A DNA stretch of 64,000 nt from DASWZN01 sp036404435 (GTDB lineage Bacteria; Acidobacteriota; Terriglobia; Bryobacterales; Bryobacteraceae). Where the stretch lies: contig DASWZN010000032.1 in NCBI GenBank assembly GCA_036404435.1, forward strand, positions 124,001-188,000, in the 5' to 3' direction. Positions within the stretch are counted from its first letter, which is position 1; each line of letters opens with the position of its first letter. The notes under the pieces are model-generated. The model was not told the DNA's origin. It worked only from the letters and a program-made list of their open reading frames with translations, and did no database searches. Positions 7,245 to 16,334 of the stretch are shown here, piece by piece. The position numbers were made by a program, and so were the translations under genes.

Positions 7245-8819
7245 TCAGGCTGCGGTTCCGCTGAAGTACCCGGCTGCCAGCTCGGGTCTCAGTTCGAGCG
7301 CGCTGCGCCAGTACTGGAGGGCTTCCTTATCTCTCCCCAAGGCGCTCAGGGCGTGTCCCAGATTCAGGCACGCTTCGGGGAATTCCGGCTTTTCCGCGAG
7401 CGCTTGCTCGTAGAACCGGCAGGCCTCTTCCAACAGGCCCTCCCGTTGGAACAAGAGGCCGGCGTTGTACAGGTACTCCGGTGCGCGCTGGAGCGCAATC
7501 AGGCGGCGGCAAGCGTCCAGCGCAAGGGTATAGTCGGTCTTCACCACGGAGATCTCCGCAATGCCCCGCAGCGCCTCGATCGATTCCGGGTCGCTCTCGA
7601 GTACGGTCTCGAACTCCCTCCGGGCCGCCTCCAGTTCCTCCAGTTTGAAGTACGCGAATGCCAGATTCAACCTCGCCTGCACCCAGGCAGGGCGCAACTT
7701 CAGGCAAGCCCCGAACGCATCGACCGCGCCCCGATAGTCACCGCGCTGGATCCGCAGGTAGCCCAGGCGGAAGGACGCCTCCACCCAGGCGGGATCGCGC
7801 TCGAGCAGTTCCAGGTAGAGCGGCTGGGCTTCGTCCGGCCTTTCCAGATACTCGAGCACCAGCGCCAGATTCCAGCGCGCGGCGTCGAGTTCCTGAGACA
7901 GATTGAGAGCCCGTTCGTATGCAGCCTCAGCACGCTCGAATTCGCCCTTCTGCTGACAGGCAAGACCGAGGTTGAACTGGATCTGGGCTGAGTTGGGATC
8001 CTGTTGCCCTGCTTGCGCATAGGCCTCCACCGCCTCCGCCAGGCGGCCCAGCTTCTGGTAGGCCACGCCCAAGTTGAAGCGGGCTTCGACATCATCGGGC
8101 GCAATCTCCAGCAGATCGCGCAGAAACAGGGCCGCCTCCTCGAACTCGGCGTTGGCAAAGGCGACCGCCGCCAGCCCGGCCAGAGCCGTGCTGGAGCGCG
8201 GCCGGATTCTGAGCAGGCGCTCGGCGTTCTCGCGGACCGTCGGGACGTCTTTGCGCTGAACTCCAATCGCGATCAGGTTCGACAGTGCCTCTTCGCAATC
8301 CGGGTTGGCTGCGAGCACGTCGCCATAGGCGTCCTCGGCTTCCTCCAACTGGCCCCCGAACTGGAGCGCGACCGCTCTTCCCAGCAGTGCGGCCTTGTTT
8401 CCCGGCGAAAGCGCCAGGCAACTCTCGAACGTGGCCAGCGCGTTTGCATATCGCCCCAGGTGCAGCAGGCAGGAACCGAGCCCCAGGTGTGCCTCGGCAC
8501 GGTCGGGGTCGGTCGCCAGCACGGATTCGTAAGTCTCCCGCGATTCTCCCCAGCGGCCAAGACGCTCCAGGCACACCGCCTCATTGAACAAGGCAGATTT
8601 CTGCTGCGGCTCGAAATCGAGCAGCTTCGAGTAGCACTCCAGCGCTGCTTCGTAGTGCTTGAGCTCGAAATGGATGAGGCCCATCGCCGCATACAGATCC
8701 GTAAACTCCTCCGCGCTCTCCGCCGCGCGCTGCAACACCTCCAGAGCTTCCTGCGGTTTGCCTTCGAGGTGCAAAACGGCCGCGTCGGCAAGCAAACGAT
8801 AATCTTCTTGCTCACTCAT
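7245..8819 (-). CDS. Tetratricopeptide-repeat protein
   Basis: A 524-residue protein made almost entirely of 34-residue TPR units, about 13 in tandem. Each has the W/L-G-Y-A-F-P spacing, for example SALFNEAVCLERLGRWGESRETYE and ARWNLALVLEYLERPDEAQPLYLE (quoted in part). No signal peptide or enzyme domain is visible, so it is probably a cytoplasmic scaffold. The ATG at 8819 (MSEQEDYRLL) has AGGAGC upstream and begins the repeat register; the frame is open to 9125, but that stretch lacks TPR character. It follows a hypothetical ORF by about 35 bp and is not obviously linked to the downstream ABC transporter. Specific partners are unknown. Confidence 0.85.
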   Translation of the reverse strand: MSEQEDYRLLADAAVLHLEGKPQEALEVLQRAAESAEEFTDLYAAMGLIHFELKHYEAALECYSKLLDFEPQQKSALFNEAVCLERLGRWGESRETYESVLATDPDRAEAHLGLGSCLLHLGRYANALATFESCLALSPGNKAALLGRAVALQFGGQLEEAEDAYGDVLAANPDCEEALSNLIAIGVQRKDVPTVRENAERLLRIRPRSSTALAGLAAVAFANAEFEEAALFLRDLLEIAPDDVEARFNLGVAYQKLGRLAEAVEAYAQAGQQDPNSAQIQFNLGLACQQKGEFERAEAAYERALNLSQELDAARWNLALVLEYLERPDEAQPLYLELLERDPAWVEASFRLGYLRIQRGDYRGAVDAFGACLKLRPAWVQARLNLAFAYFKLEELEAARREFETVLESDPESIEALRGIAEISVVKTDYTLALDACRRLIALQRAPEYLYNAGLLFQREGLLEEACRFYEQALAEKPEFPEACLNLGHALSALGRDKEALQYWRSALELRPELAAGYFSGTAA

Positions 8820-8854
8820 AAACTGCTGCTCCTGACGGCTCCCAGAAGCCGTGC

Positions 8855-9388
8855 CTACAGCATGGATCGCGTGCGGTATTCGCACGCCGGGAGACGGCTC
8901 CCCTTGGTTAGGAATTCCATCGGCTCGGCGGTGGCTGGTTCGGCAATGCGCCACCGCGACCCGACAAAGGAAGGCTGCCCGAAAACGTGGGTTTCGCCAA
9001 CCGCGCGAGCGCGGGGGAACGATACCGGCACCGACGGGGGCTGGATCGTGCCTGCCCATTCGAGCGGCCTCCCCACCTGGGCCACTTTCTGAACCCGTTG
9101 AGCGATGAAGGCGCTCTGCCGCCATCCCCTCCGGAAGGCTGGCGTCAGAGGTGCGTACGGCCAGAGTCCGACGTGCAACAGCGAACCTGTAACGGGCGAG
9201 TCTGCACCCGCCGCCAAAGCGAGACGGAAAGGAATCCGGCCCGCGGGACCGTTGAGGCGCACGGACCGGATCGCCTTGCGCGCCGGCATTTTCGACACGG
9301 TCTTGTCAGCTTGGTCGGCCGGCCGTACCAGCCGTGACAGCATCTTCGACAACAGCGAAGCAAACACGTCATCAAATGCGGCTGGCAT
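8855..9388 (-). CDS. Hypothetical protein, possible
   Basis: A 177-codon frame starting MPAAFDDVFASLLSKMLSRL in a region where no recognised gene exists on either strand. Codon third positions are mostly G or C, as in neighbouring genes, and it ends 36 bp before the TPR gene on the same strand, so co-transcription is possible. There is no recognised domain, signal peptide or membrane segment. In GC-rich DNA an open frame of this size can occur by chance, so it is listed as a candidate only. Confidence 0.3.
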   Translation of the reverse strand: MPAAFDDVFASLLSKMLSRLVRPADQADKTVSKMPARKAIRSVRLNGPAGRIPFRLALAAGADSPVTGSLLHVGLWPYAPLTPAFRRGWRQSAFIAQRVQKVAQVGRPLEWAGTIQPPSVPVSFPRARAVGETHVFGQPSFVGSRWRIAEPATAEPMEFLTKGSRLPACEYRTRSML

Positions 9389-9390
9389 AG

Positions 9391-9564
9391 CTATTTCGTG
9401 TGCCTCTGGCCGGGTCGGGACAGGTTGCCAGTCCCCGCGACCGGCGGGTGGAAGGTCGTGCGCCGGCGCCCACGTTCATCCATGAAGTACCGCCGTACAC
9501 CGCGCGGCCGAGGCGGCGCTAGTGGCGTTCCCGCAACTCCGTACCACAGCCCCTCGGAATCCAT
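9391..9564 (-). CDS. Small hypothetical protein, possible
   Basis: A 57-codon ORF starting MDSEGLWYGVAGTPLAPP, with a good GGGGAGGA ribosome-binding site just upstream of the ATG at 9564. It ends 2 bp before the start of the 8855-9388 ORF, so the two could be translationally coupled, and a palindrome and AT-rich DNA lie upstream. The basic, Pro/Arg-rich composition gives no family hint. It could equally be non-coding. Confidence 0.25.
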   Translation of the reverse strand: MDSEGLWYGVAGTPLAPPRPRGVRRYFMDERGRRRTTFHPPVAGTGNLSRPGQRHTK

Positions 9565-9726
9565 TCTGTCCTCCCCCCTCATGTGGGCGATGCTTCACCC
9601 AACCTGGGGGGCTGACGACGGCGGCTCCAGCGCACCCTGGCCCCCGGTCGGGTTCTACGCAATCGATTGGCAACCTGAAAGCAGAAGAACCTGGCGACGG
9701 CAGCAACCGCCGCCCGCCACAGGATT

Positions 9727-9744
9727 CGATGTCGTTCGACATCG
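9727..9744. promoter_or_regulatory. Perfect palindrome, possible operator
   Basis: CGATGTCGTTCGACATCG has two perfect 8-bp arms separated by TT. It sits between the AT-rich intergenic DNA (about 9745-9830) and the minus-strand small ORFs, where a repressor site would be expected. No other exact copy was noticed in the window. Confidence 0.45.
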
Positions 9745-9828
9745 GGAGGTAGTTACTCTATCTCTCTCACAATCCTATCTTTATTTATAAGCTTTGAACC
9801 GCCTCCGTTTCAAGAAACTTCTTTTGAC

Positions 9829-9962
9829 ATGAAAAAAGCGGCCAGATTGTTCCTCTGGGAGTTATGAAGCTCGTAGGACGACTATTACGTACAGGTACTG
9901 AGTCCAGCTACAAGCTGACCCACGATCTGGACGCGACAGACACGCAGCCGCAGATCATCTAA
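9829..9962 (+). other. Two overlapping small ORFs (12 and 32 codons) in an AT-rich intergenic region
   Basis: A 12-residue ORF (9829-9867, MKKAARLFLWEL) ends in TGA that overlaps the ATG of a 32-residue ORF (9864-9962, starting MKLVGRLLRTGTESSYKLTH) in an ATGA junction, the form used by coupled genes. GGGAG precedes the second ATG, but at very short spacing. TTGACA overlaps the first ATG, so this stretch may instead be a promoter. No homology is recognised. They are presented as candidates for short peptides upstream of the sensor kinase. Confidence 0.25.
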
Positions 9963-10366
9963 GCGCAAATGCGGGTAGTGTCTGGGCCCAACAGGGAAGC
10001 AAAAAACTGGCCTCCAGACTTTAGGATCGCTCTTGGACCGTGGCCCCAGAATACCCCCGGCTGCTACCGTTCTGCCTACTTCTGTGGTGGTACTACCCAA
10101 GTTTTTGGTACTAGTACTACCTTTCTTGTTTCTGTTTGAGACAAAGTTGTGAAAAAATGATTTTGAGTCGGCCGTCGGCCTGATAACGCTGGCGGGCGGT
10201 AGTGGGTGACACCCGGGCTTCAGCGACCGCGGCCAGATTCCCCTGCGGCGGCGTTGGAGGTGAAGGGAAGCTGGGTCCCGACGAAGCGCATGGCTGGGGC
10301 ATGGAGAGCAATGAGAAGGTTGCGGCAGAGTACTCCTTCTTCGGCGAGTGAGTACGCGACGTCTTC
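9963..10366. other. Intergenic region upstream of the sensor kinase
   Basis: No convincing gene is seen on either strand. It contains an AT-rich patch with a direct repeat of TACTACC (10090-10096 and 10115-10121), each within a partly palindromic context (GGTGGTACTACC and GGTACTAGTACTACC). This is a plausible location for the kinase gene's promoter and regulator sites, but no clear -35/-10 pair was identified. Confidence 0.4.
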
Positions 10367-12853
10367 ATGCCCGGTGGCCAGCAGCAGCGCGAGCCACGGA
10401 GCTACATCACTCCTGGGTTCGCGGGGAGAAGGAGCGGAGCCGTGCTGAAGACCGTTCCGAAAGCCGGGCCGCGGCCGCTGGCCCAACGCACCCCGCGGCT
10501 TTTGCAGATCACTGCGGTAGTGTCCACCAAGTCGTCGGCCGACGCGGAAGACGAACTCCAGATCACACAACATGCCCTGGAACACGCTTCCGATGGCGTT
10601 TTCTGGGCGGAGCCGAGCGGACACTTTGTTTACGTGAACGAGGCGGCCTGCCGCTCGCTGGGGTACTCCCGCGAAGAACTGCTTGCGATGCACATCTTCG
10701 ACCTTGCCCCAAAGCCCGAGCGGCAGGAATGGAGCGCGCGCTGGCAGCAGTTGCGGACAAGCGGCTCCCTGGTGTACGAAACACGCCACCGCACTCCGGC
10801 GGGCGGGGTGCTGCCGATCGAAATCACGGCCAATTACGTGTGCTGTGATGGCCGGGAGCGCGCCTTCGGCTTTGTGCGCGACATCAGTGCGCTGCGCGCG
10901 GCGCAGCGGGCCCTGCGCGCGCGCGAGAGACGTTACCGGGAGTTCATTTCGCAGAGCAGGGAAGCGGTGTGGTGCCTCGAGTTTCGCGAGCCGATTCCCG
11001 CTGACCTAGCGATCGGAGAGCAGCTCAGGATGATGTACAGGACTGCCTACGTCTCCGAGTGCAACGACGCGTTCGCGCGCATGCGCGGCTTTTCCCGCGG
11101 CTCCGAAGTGACGGGCAAGCCGCTGAGCGACCTTGTGAAGTCGGTCGAGTGGCGAACGCTCGGGCAGGGCCTCTTAAGAGCGACGCAAGGAAGTACAGAG
11201 TACCAGCAACGGGAGTCCGACGGCGGCACCAGGTATTTTCTGCAGAACCATACCGCGATCGTCGAGGAGGAATTTATCCGCCAGATCTGGGGCACGACGG
11301 TCGAGATCACGGACCGCAGGCGGGCGGAAGACGCCTTCCGGGAATCCGAGCGGCGGTTCCGGGAGTTGCTCGAGACCGTTGAGCTCGTCGCCGTCATGCG
11401 GGATGCCGACGGCCGGATCACTTTCTGCAATGAGCACATGTTGCAGGTGACGGGATGGTCGAGAGAGGAGTTGCTGGGCAAGGACTGGTTCGACCTGTGC
11501 GTGCCCGAACAGGATCGCGAACGCTTGAGACCCCTGCTCACCACGCCGGGTTCCGTCTCCGCCTTGCCCCGCCATCACGAAAGCTCAATCCTCACACGCG
11601 ACGGCCGACCGCGGCTCATTGCCTGGGACAACACTCTGCTCCGGAATCCTGACGGCACATCTTTGGGAACAGCGAGCCTGGGAAGGGATGTGACCGACCA
11701 GCGCGCGCTCGAGGAGCAGTATCGCCAGGCTCAGAAACCGGACAGCATCGGCAGACTGGCCGGGGGCGTGGCCCACGATTTCAACAATCTGCTCACCGTG
11801 ATCAATGCCTATAGCGAGCTTCTTCTGGAGACCATGGATGAGACGGACCCCGGCCGCGTGAACCTCATCGAGATTCGCAAGGCCGGCGACCGGGCCGCTG
11901 CGCTCACTCACCAACTTCTGGCCTTCAGCCGCAGACAGGTGCTGCAGCCGCAGATTCTGGACCTCAATGCCTTGGTCGCCGATGCGGAGAAGATGCTCAG
12001 ACGCGTCATTTCCGAGGACATCGAGGTGATTGTGCACCTTGACCCGTCCCTGCGCCGGGTTCGGGCCGATGCCGGCCAATTGAACCAGGTGCTCCTGAAC
12101 ATGGCCGTCAACGCCCGGGATGCCATGGTGTCCGGCGGAAAGCTCACCATCGCCACCTCCAACGTTACGACAGGGTCGGAGCTTCCCCTGCCGCCGGGGC
12201 CCTATGTGCTGCTTACGGTGACGGACACCGGGGCCGGAATCAGCGCCGACAACCTCGCTCACATCTTCGAGCCGTTCTTCACCACCAAACACCCGGGGGA
12301 AGGCACCGGGCTCGGGCTCTCAACCGTGTACGGCATTGTCCAGCAGAGCGGCGGTCATGTCCGCGTTGAGAGCGAGCCTGGCCGGGGCGCCAGGTTCAGC
12401 GTGTACCTCCCGAGCGTGGATGGCGACATCCCTGCGCACACTGCGGCGCCTGCCGCAAACAACCGAGGGGCAGGTAAGGAGACCGTTCTGGTGGTCGAAG
12501 ACGAGCCGGAGGTCCGGAGGGTGGCCGTGGAGATTCTCAAGGGCCTTGGATACCGCGCCCTGAGCGCTGCCAACGGACCGGAAGCTCTGGAGCTGATCGA
12601 TGACTCGGTTCAGTTGATCCTCACCGACATCGTCATGCCGGGGATCGGCGGCCGCGAACTGGCCGCTCATGCACGTCGAACGCGGCCGGGAATCCGCATA
12701 CTCTACATGTCGGGCTATGCCTATCGCGCCAATTCGAACGTCACGGCTTTTCCGCGTCCAGAAGAGGCCTACCTCCAGAAGCCGTTCACGCCGGCCTCTC
12801 TCGCCGCCAAGGTCCGCGAGGTCTTGGATGACCGGCCTCGCGCCCCCAATTAG
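10367..12853 (+). CDS. Hybrid sensor histidine kinase with three PAS domains and a C-terminal receiver
   Basis: An 828-residue soluble-looking signalling protein. Order: an N-terminal leader of about 60 residues, three PAS-like domains (about 65-180, 185-320 and 330-450), a HisKA dimerisation domain with phosphoacceptor H470 in VAHDFNNLL, a HATPase_c domain with NMAVNARDAM, DTGAGIS and GEGTGLGLS, and a receiver with VEDEP, phosphoacceptor D754 (LTDIVMPG) and the conserved Lys in LQKPF. All catalytic positions look intact. No transmembrane helix was found, so it probably senses a cytoplasmic signal. No separate response regulator is adjacent; the phosphorelay output is therefore elsewhere. The exact start is uncertain because the first 50 residues are low in family similarity. 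Confidence 0.9.
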   Translation: MPGGQQQREPRSYITPGFAGRRSGAVLKTVPKAGPRPLAQRTPRLLQITAVVSTKSSADAEDELQITQHALEHASDGVFWAEPSGHFVYVNEAACRSLGYSREELLAMHIFDLAPKPERQEWSARWQQLRTSGSLVYETRHRTPAGGVLPIEITANYVCCDGRERAFGFVRDISALRAAQRALRARERRYREFISQSREAVWCLEFREPIPADLAIGEQLRMMYRTAYVSECNDAFARMRGFSRGSEVTGKPLSDLVKSVEWRTLGQGLLRATQGSTEYQQRESDGGTRYFLQNHTAIVEEEFIRQIWGTTVEITDRRRAEDAFRESERRFRELLETVELVAVMRDADGRITFCNEHMLQVTGWSREELLGKDWFDLCVPEQDRERLRPLLTTPGSVSALPRHHESSILTRDGRPRLIAWDNTLLRNPDGTSLGTASLGRDVTDQRALEEQYRQAQKPDSIGRLAGGVAHDFNNLLTVINAYSELLLETMDETDPGRVNLIEIRKAGDRAAALTHQLLAFSRRQVLQPQILDLNALVADAEKMLRRVISEDIEVIVHLDPSLRRVRADAGQLNQVLLNMAVNARDAMVSGGKLTIATSNVTTGSELPLPPGPYVLLTVTDTGAGISADNLAHIFEPFFTTKHPGEGTGLGLSTVYGIVQQSGGHVRVESEPGRGARFSVYLPSVDGDIPAHTAAPAANNRGAGKETVLVVEDEPEVRRVAVEILKGLGYRALSAANGPEALELIDDSVQLILTDIVMPGIGGRELAAHARRTRPGIRILYMSGYAYRANSNVTAFPRPEEAYLQKPFTPASLAAKVREVLDDRPRAPN

Positions 12854-13158
12854 GGCCCGACGGGTTCCATTGGCCCTCGAGAAGACTGGGCAGCCATTGG
12901 CTCCGGGGCGGAGCATCCGGCCCAGCATCTCGGCAATTGGGAAGCTCTCCAGCTACGTCGCTTCCTCAGACCCCCGCTGGCGTTGGTTGGTTCCAGATGA
13001 CGCTTCCCGTTGGCGGCCACCCCAGGCACCGCACCGCCCGCAACAAACAACGGAGCGCCGGTAGAGGCGATCAGCGCTTCTTCGGCCGGCTCCCAATCGT
13101 ACTCGATCGGCAGTTCCCCTTCGGCGGGCGAGCGCTTCGGTTTCTTCGGCAGGGCCAT
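12850..13158 (-). CDS. Small hypothetical protein, possible
   Basis: A 102-codon frame starting MALPKKPKRSPAEGELPIEY with CTGGGGA just upstream. The first 60 residues look protein-like (IEYDWEPAEEALIASTG). The last 35 are Arg/Pro-rich and less convincing, and the stop overlaps the end of the kinase gene. A neighbouring frame (13201 down to about 13159, MSFTDWVQSCLAGD) also looks protein-like, so a frameshifted ancestor is possible. No family is recognised. Confidence 0.3.
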   Translation of the reverse strand: MALPKKPKRSPAEGELPIEYDWEPAEEALIASTGAPLFVAGGAVPGVAANGKRHLEPTNASGGLRKRRSWRASQLPRCWAGCSAPEPMAAQSSRGPMEPVGP

Positions 13159-13344
13159 CGTCCCCAGCCAAACAACTCTGCACCCAGTCGGTGAATGACA
13201 TTCTTCCGTCGCACCCGCCTTGGCTGACGATAGGCTGCACTCTGAAATACCACAGTGCCACCTCGCGCTTGTCGGTCGAATTGCCGGCGTCAGGTCCCCG
13301 ATAGGTCTGGTAGTTGGGCGCCGAACTGCAGTAGTGCGGCGCGC

Positions 13345-14385
13345 CTAGCGCAGCTCTTCCATGATCCGGTCCAGCGCCTCGCGCGGCGGGCGGGTCTTCG
13401 ACTCGGGCAGCGTGCCGAGGGGCGCGTCCACCAGGTTCAGCAGATCGATGAAGTGCTTGCGCGTCGGATCGAGATACAGGATGCCGGTGAGGACGTGGCC
13501 CGCGGCCTCCGCTTCGTAGAGCGTGCGAAGCGCGGTCATCTTGTCGGTGGGATCGTAATCGTGGGCGAGCTTCTTGAGCAGTAGCCGGGAGCCGTCGTGC
13601 AGCACGATCTCGCGGACCTCGCCCTCGGGGATCTCGACGGTGATATCGGCGAAGGCCGGCACGAAATCCAGCTCCTGGAGCGGCTCGTCGTGCTCCTTCA
13701 TGTAGGCGTAGCTCTTAGTGGAGCCTTCGTGGTCGTTGAAGGTGACGCAAGGCGAAATCACGTCGATGATCGAGAGGCCGTGGTGCGCGATGGCGGCCTT
13801 GAGAATGGCCTGCAACTGCCGCTTGTCGCCGGAGAAGGAGCGGGCCACCAGCGTGGCGCCCAACTGGATCGCCTCTACGCAGCAGTCGATGGGGGTGAGG
13901 TCGTTGACCACGCCGGTCTTGAGCTTGGCCCCCAGGTCGGCCGTGGCCGAGAACTGGCCCTTGGTGAGGCCGTAAACGCCGTTGTTCTCGATGATGTATA
14001 CCTGCCGGATATTGCGCCGCAGCATGTGGATGTACTGGCCGATGCCGATGGACGCGGTGTCGCCATCGCCCGAGACCGTGATCCCGAATAGGTGGCGGTT
14101 GGCGAGGATGGCGCCGGTAGCGACCGAGGGCGCGCGGCCGTGCACGGAGTTGAACCCGTGCGCCAGGTTCAGGAAGTACGCCGGCGACTTCGACGAGCAG
14201 CCGATGCCGGAGAACTTGGCCACAGACCAGGGCTCAATGCCCATCTCATAGAAGCACTCGATGATGCGCTCGGAGATGGAGTTGTGGCCACAGCCCGCAC
14301 ACAGCGTGGTCCGGCCGCCTTTGTAACTGGCGACCTCGAGGCCGATGTGGTTGGTCTTCTTGGGGGGTGCGGTCGTGGTGGACAT
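13345..14385 (-). CDS. korB: 2-oxoacid:ferredoxin oxidoreductase, beta subunit
   Basis: Thiamine-diphosphate-binding subunit of a 2-oxoacid:acceptor oxidoreductase, most like KorB, which decarboxylates 2-oxoglutarate to succinyl-CoA and reduces ferredoxin. Visible landmarks are LCAGCGHNSISERI at the N-terminus, the FSGIGCSS Cys-containing segment, HGRAPSVATGAILAN, and the ThDP motif GDGDTASIGIGQYIHMLRRN. The length of 346 is normal. The gene follows the alpha subunit with a TGATG stop/start overlap, so the two are made together. Pyruvate or a branched-chain oxoacid as substrate cannot be ruled out. Confidence 0.9.
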   Translation of the reverse strand: MSTTTAPPKKTNHIGLEVASYKGGRTTLCAGCGHNSISERIIECFYEMGIEPWSVAKFSGIGCSSKSPAYFLNLAHGFNSVHGRAPSVATGAILANRHLFGITVSGDGDTASIGIGQYIHMLRRNIRQVYIIENNGVYGLTKGQFSATADLGAKLKTGVVNDLTPIDCCVEAIQLGATLVARSFSGDKRQLQAILKAAIAHHGLSIIDVISPCVTFNDHEGSTKSYAYMKEHDEPLQELDFVPAFADITVEIPEGEVREIVLHDGSRLLLKKLAHDYDPTDKMTALRTLYEAEAAGHVLTGILYLDPTRKHFIDLLNLVDAPLGTLPESKTRPPREALDRIMEELR

Positions 14386-16229
14386 CAGAGTCCCTCCTGG
14401 CGGACGATTTCCTCGGTGACGGTGCGCGCATCGAGCGGCAGCCCGCCGTAATAACGCACGCTACGCAGCTTGGCGATCAGCTCCGGCTCGAACTCCAGCC
14501 GCATCAGCATCAGCAACTGGGCGTCGCGATTCTGGTCGATCACATAGACGCGCTCGTGGCGGCGGACGAAATCGATCAGGTCCTCGCCGAACGGGTAGGC
14601 CTTGAGCCGCAGGTATCCGGTTTCGAGGCCGTACTCCTGGCGCAACTGGTCGCGGCTCTCTTCGGTCGCGTAGCGCGAGGTGCCGGCGCAGACGAGGCCG
14701 ACGTGCGCGCGGCCGTTGAGATCGAGGTGCGGCGCAGGGACGTGCCGGCGAATGCTCTCGAACTTGCGCGCCAGGCGGTCCATGTTATTCATGTAGTCGT
14801 CTTCGCGCTCGCTGTAACCGGCGCGATCGTTGTGCCCGCTGCCGCGCGTGAAGAACGCAGCCGCGGGGTGATTGGTGCCGGGGAGCGTGCGGTAGCCGAC
14901 GCCGTCGCCATCCACGTCGCGATAGCGCGCGAAACCGCCCAGCTTGGTCAGGTCTTCGGCCGTCAGAACCTTGCCGCGCTCGATGGGCTTCTCGGGGTAG
15001 AGGAACGGCTCGGACGGCCAGTTATTCATTCCCAGGTCGAGGTCGCTCATCACGAAGACCGGGGTTTGGAAGCGCTCGGCCAGGTCGAACGCATCGATCA
15101 TCATGCTGAAGCACTCGCGCGGCGAGGAAGGGAAGAGCAGGGGGTGCTTGGTGTCGCCATGCGAGAGCAGCGCGGTCGTGACCAGGTCGCCCTGCATGGT
15201 GCGCGTGGGGAGGCCGGTCGACGGCCCGACGCGCTGCACGTCCACGATCACGGCGGGGATTTCGGCGTAGTAGCCCAGGCCGGTGAACTCGGACATGAGC
15301 GAAATGCCGGGGCCCGAGGTGGCCGTCATGGCACGCGCGCCCGCCCAGCTCGCGCCCAAGACCATGCCGATCGAGGCCAGTTCGTCTTCGCCCTGGACCA
15401 CCGCGTAGGTGGCTTGGCCGGTCTCCTTATCGATCCGAAACCGCTTCAGGTAACCGATCAGCGACTCGACCAGGGAGGAGGACGGCGTAATGGGATACCA
15501 CGTCACGACCGTGACGCCGGCGAACATGGCCCCCAGGGCGCAGGCGGCGTTGCCATCGATAATGATCTTGCCGGCGGTGGCGTTCATGCGCTCGACGGAG
15601 TAGCGGTCGGTCTTGGGCAGGTTCTGGGCGGCGAACTCGTGGCCCGCCTCGACGGCGCCCCAGTTCAGATCGGCGGCCTTGGCCTTGCGCGCCCCGAATT
15701 GCTTCAGCAGCGCCTTACGAACCTCGTCCATCTCGATCCCCAGCAGGCGCGCCAGAACGCCGTCGTAGATCATATTGCGGACGAGCTTGCGGAGCCGCGC
15801 CTCGGGACAGACCGGGCCCACCAGTTTGTCGAAAGGGACCGGGTAAAAATGCAGATCGGAGCGCAGGGCGTTGAGCTTCAGCGGCTCGTCGTAGACCACG
15901 GCGGCGCCGGCGTCGAGCTTCCGAACGTCCTCCTGGGCGGTTTCCGGGTTCATGGCCACCAGGAAGTCGATCTCCTTCTTGCGGCCGATGTAGCCGTGCT
16001 TACTCGCCCGTATGGTGAACCAGGTGGGCAGGCCGGCGATGTTCGACGGGAACAGGTTCTTGCCCGAGACCGGGATGCCCATCTGAAACAGGGCGCGCAT
16101 CAGGACGGTGTTGGCCGTCTGGCTTCCGGAACCGTTGATGGTGGCCACCTGAATCGAAAAATCGTTGACACGGGACTGCTGCGCCTCGCCGGAATGCGGG
16201 GAAACAGGACTGACCTCGACTGTTGGCAT
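14385..16229 (-). CDS. korA: 2-oxoacid:ferredoxin oxidoreductase, fused gamma-alpha subunit
   Basis: A 614-residue fusion. Residues about 20-190 form the gamma domain (INGSGSQTANTVLMRAL), and the rest is the alpha chain with GNAACALGAMFAGVTVVTWYPITPSSSL (quoted in part), QGEDELASIGMVLGASWAGARAMTATSGPG and a C-terminal transketolase-like domain. With the beta subunit it forms the alpha-gamma/beta enzyme type that lacks a dedicated delta ferredoxin subunit. The ATG at 16229 gives MPTVEVSPVS; the frame is open further upstream but would run through the promoter. A perfect TATAAT lies about 45 bp upstream on the same strand. Confidence 0.9.
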   Translation of the reverse strand: MPTVEVSPVSPHSGEAQQSRVNDFSIQVATINGSGSQTANTVLMRALFQMGIPVSGKNLFPSNIAGLPTWFTIRASKHGYIGRKKEIDFLVAMNPETAQEDVRKLDAGAAVVYDEPLKLNALRSDLHFYPVPFDKLVGPVCPEARLRKLVRNMIYDGVLARLLGIEMDEVRKALLKQFGARKAKAADLNWGAVEAGHEFAAQNLPKTDRYSVERMNATAGKIIIDGNAACALGAMFAGVTVVTWYPITPSSSLVESLIGYLKRFRIDKETGQATYAVVQGEDELASIGMVLGASWAGARAMTATSGPGISLMSEFTGLGYYAEIPAVIVDVQRVGPSTGLPTRTMQGDLVTTALLSHGDTKHPLLFPSSPRECFSMMIDAFDLAERFQTPVFVMSDLDLGMNNWPSEPFLYPEKPIERGKVLTAEDLTKLGGFARYRDVDGDGVGYRTLPGTNHPAAAFFTRGSGHNDRAGYSEREDDYMNNMDRLARKFESIRRHVPAPHLDLNGRAHVGLVCAGTSRYATEESRDQLRQEYGLETGYLRLKAYPFGEDLIDFVRRHERVYVIDQNRDAQLLMLMRLEFEPELIAKLRSVRYYGGLPLDARTVTEEIVRQEGL

Positions 16230-16274
16230 GAAGTATCGTTTATCCCTCTGTTGGGAAACCCTCTCCTGGCTTCG

Positions 16275-16280
16275 ATTATA
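16275..16280 (-). promoter_or_regulatory. Putative -10 box for korAB
   Basis: TATAAT reads on the minus strand, placing the transcription start some 35-40 bp upstream of the korA ATG. No clear -35 is seen at 17 bp. The divergent membrane-protein gene has its own -10 some 40 bp away. Confidence 0.4.
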
Positions 16281-16316
16281 TGATGCGGATGCAGGGGGTT
16301 GCGGTGCGGCGGGCCG

Positions 16317-16325
16317 TGCTATACT
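16317..16325 (+). promoter_or_regulatory. Extended -10 promoter close to the 16335 ATG
   Basis: TGCTATACT fits the extended -10 form TGnTATAAT. It ends 9 bp before the ATG at 16335, so the transcript would have almost no 5' leader and would be read as a leaderless mRNA. No ribosome-binding site is visible, which agrees. Confidence 0.5.
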
Positions 16326-16334
16326 CGGGCCCTT

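Noticed and set aside
9398..9790. Plus-strand 130-codon frame between the TPR and kinase genes
   Set aside because: Pro/Arg-rich composition, no ribosome-binding site, and the opposite strand has better start signals. Neither is certain.
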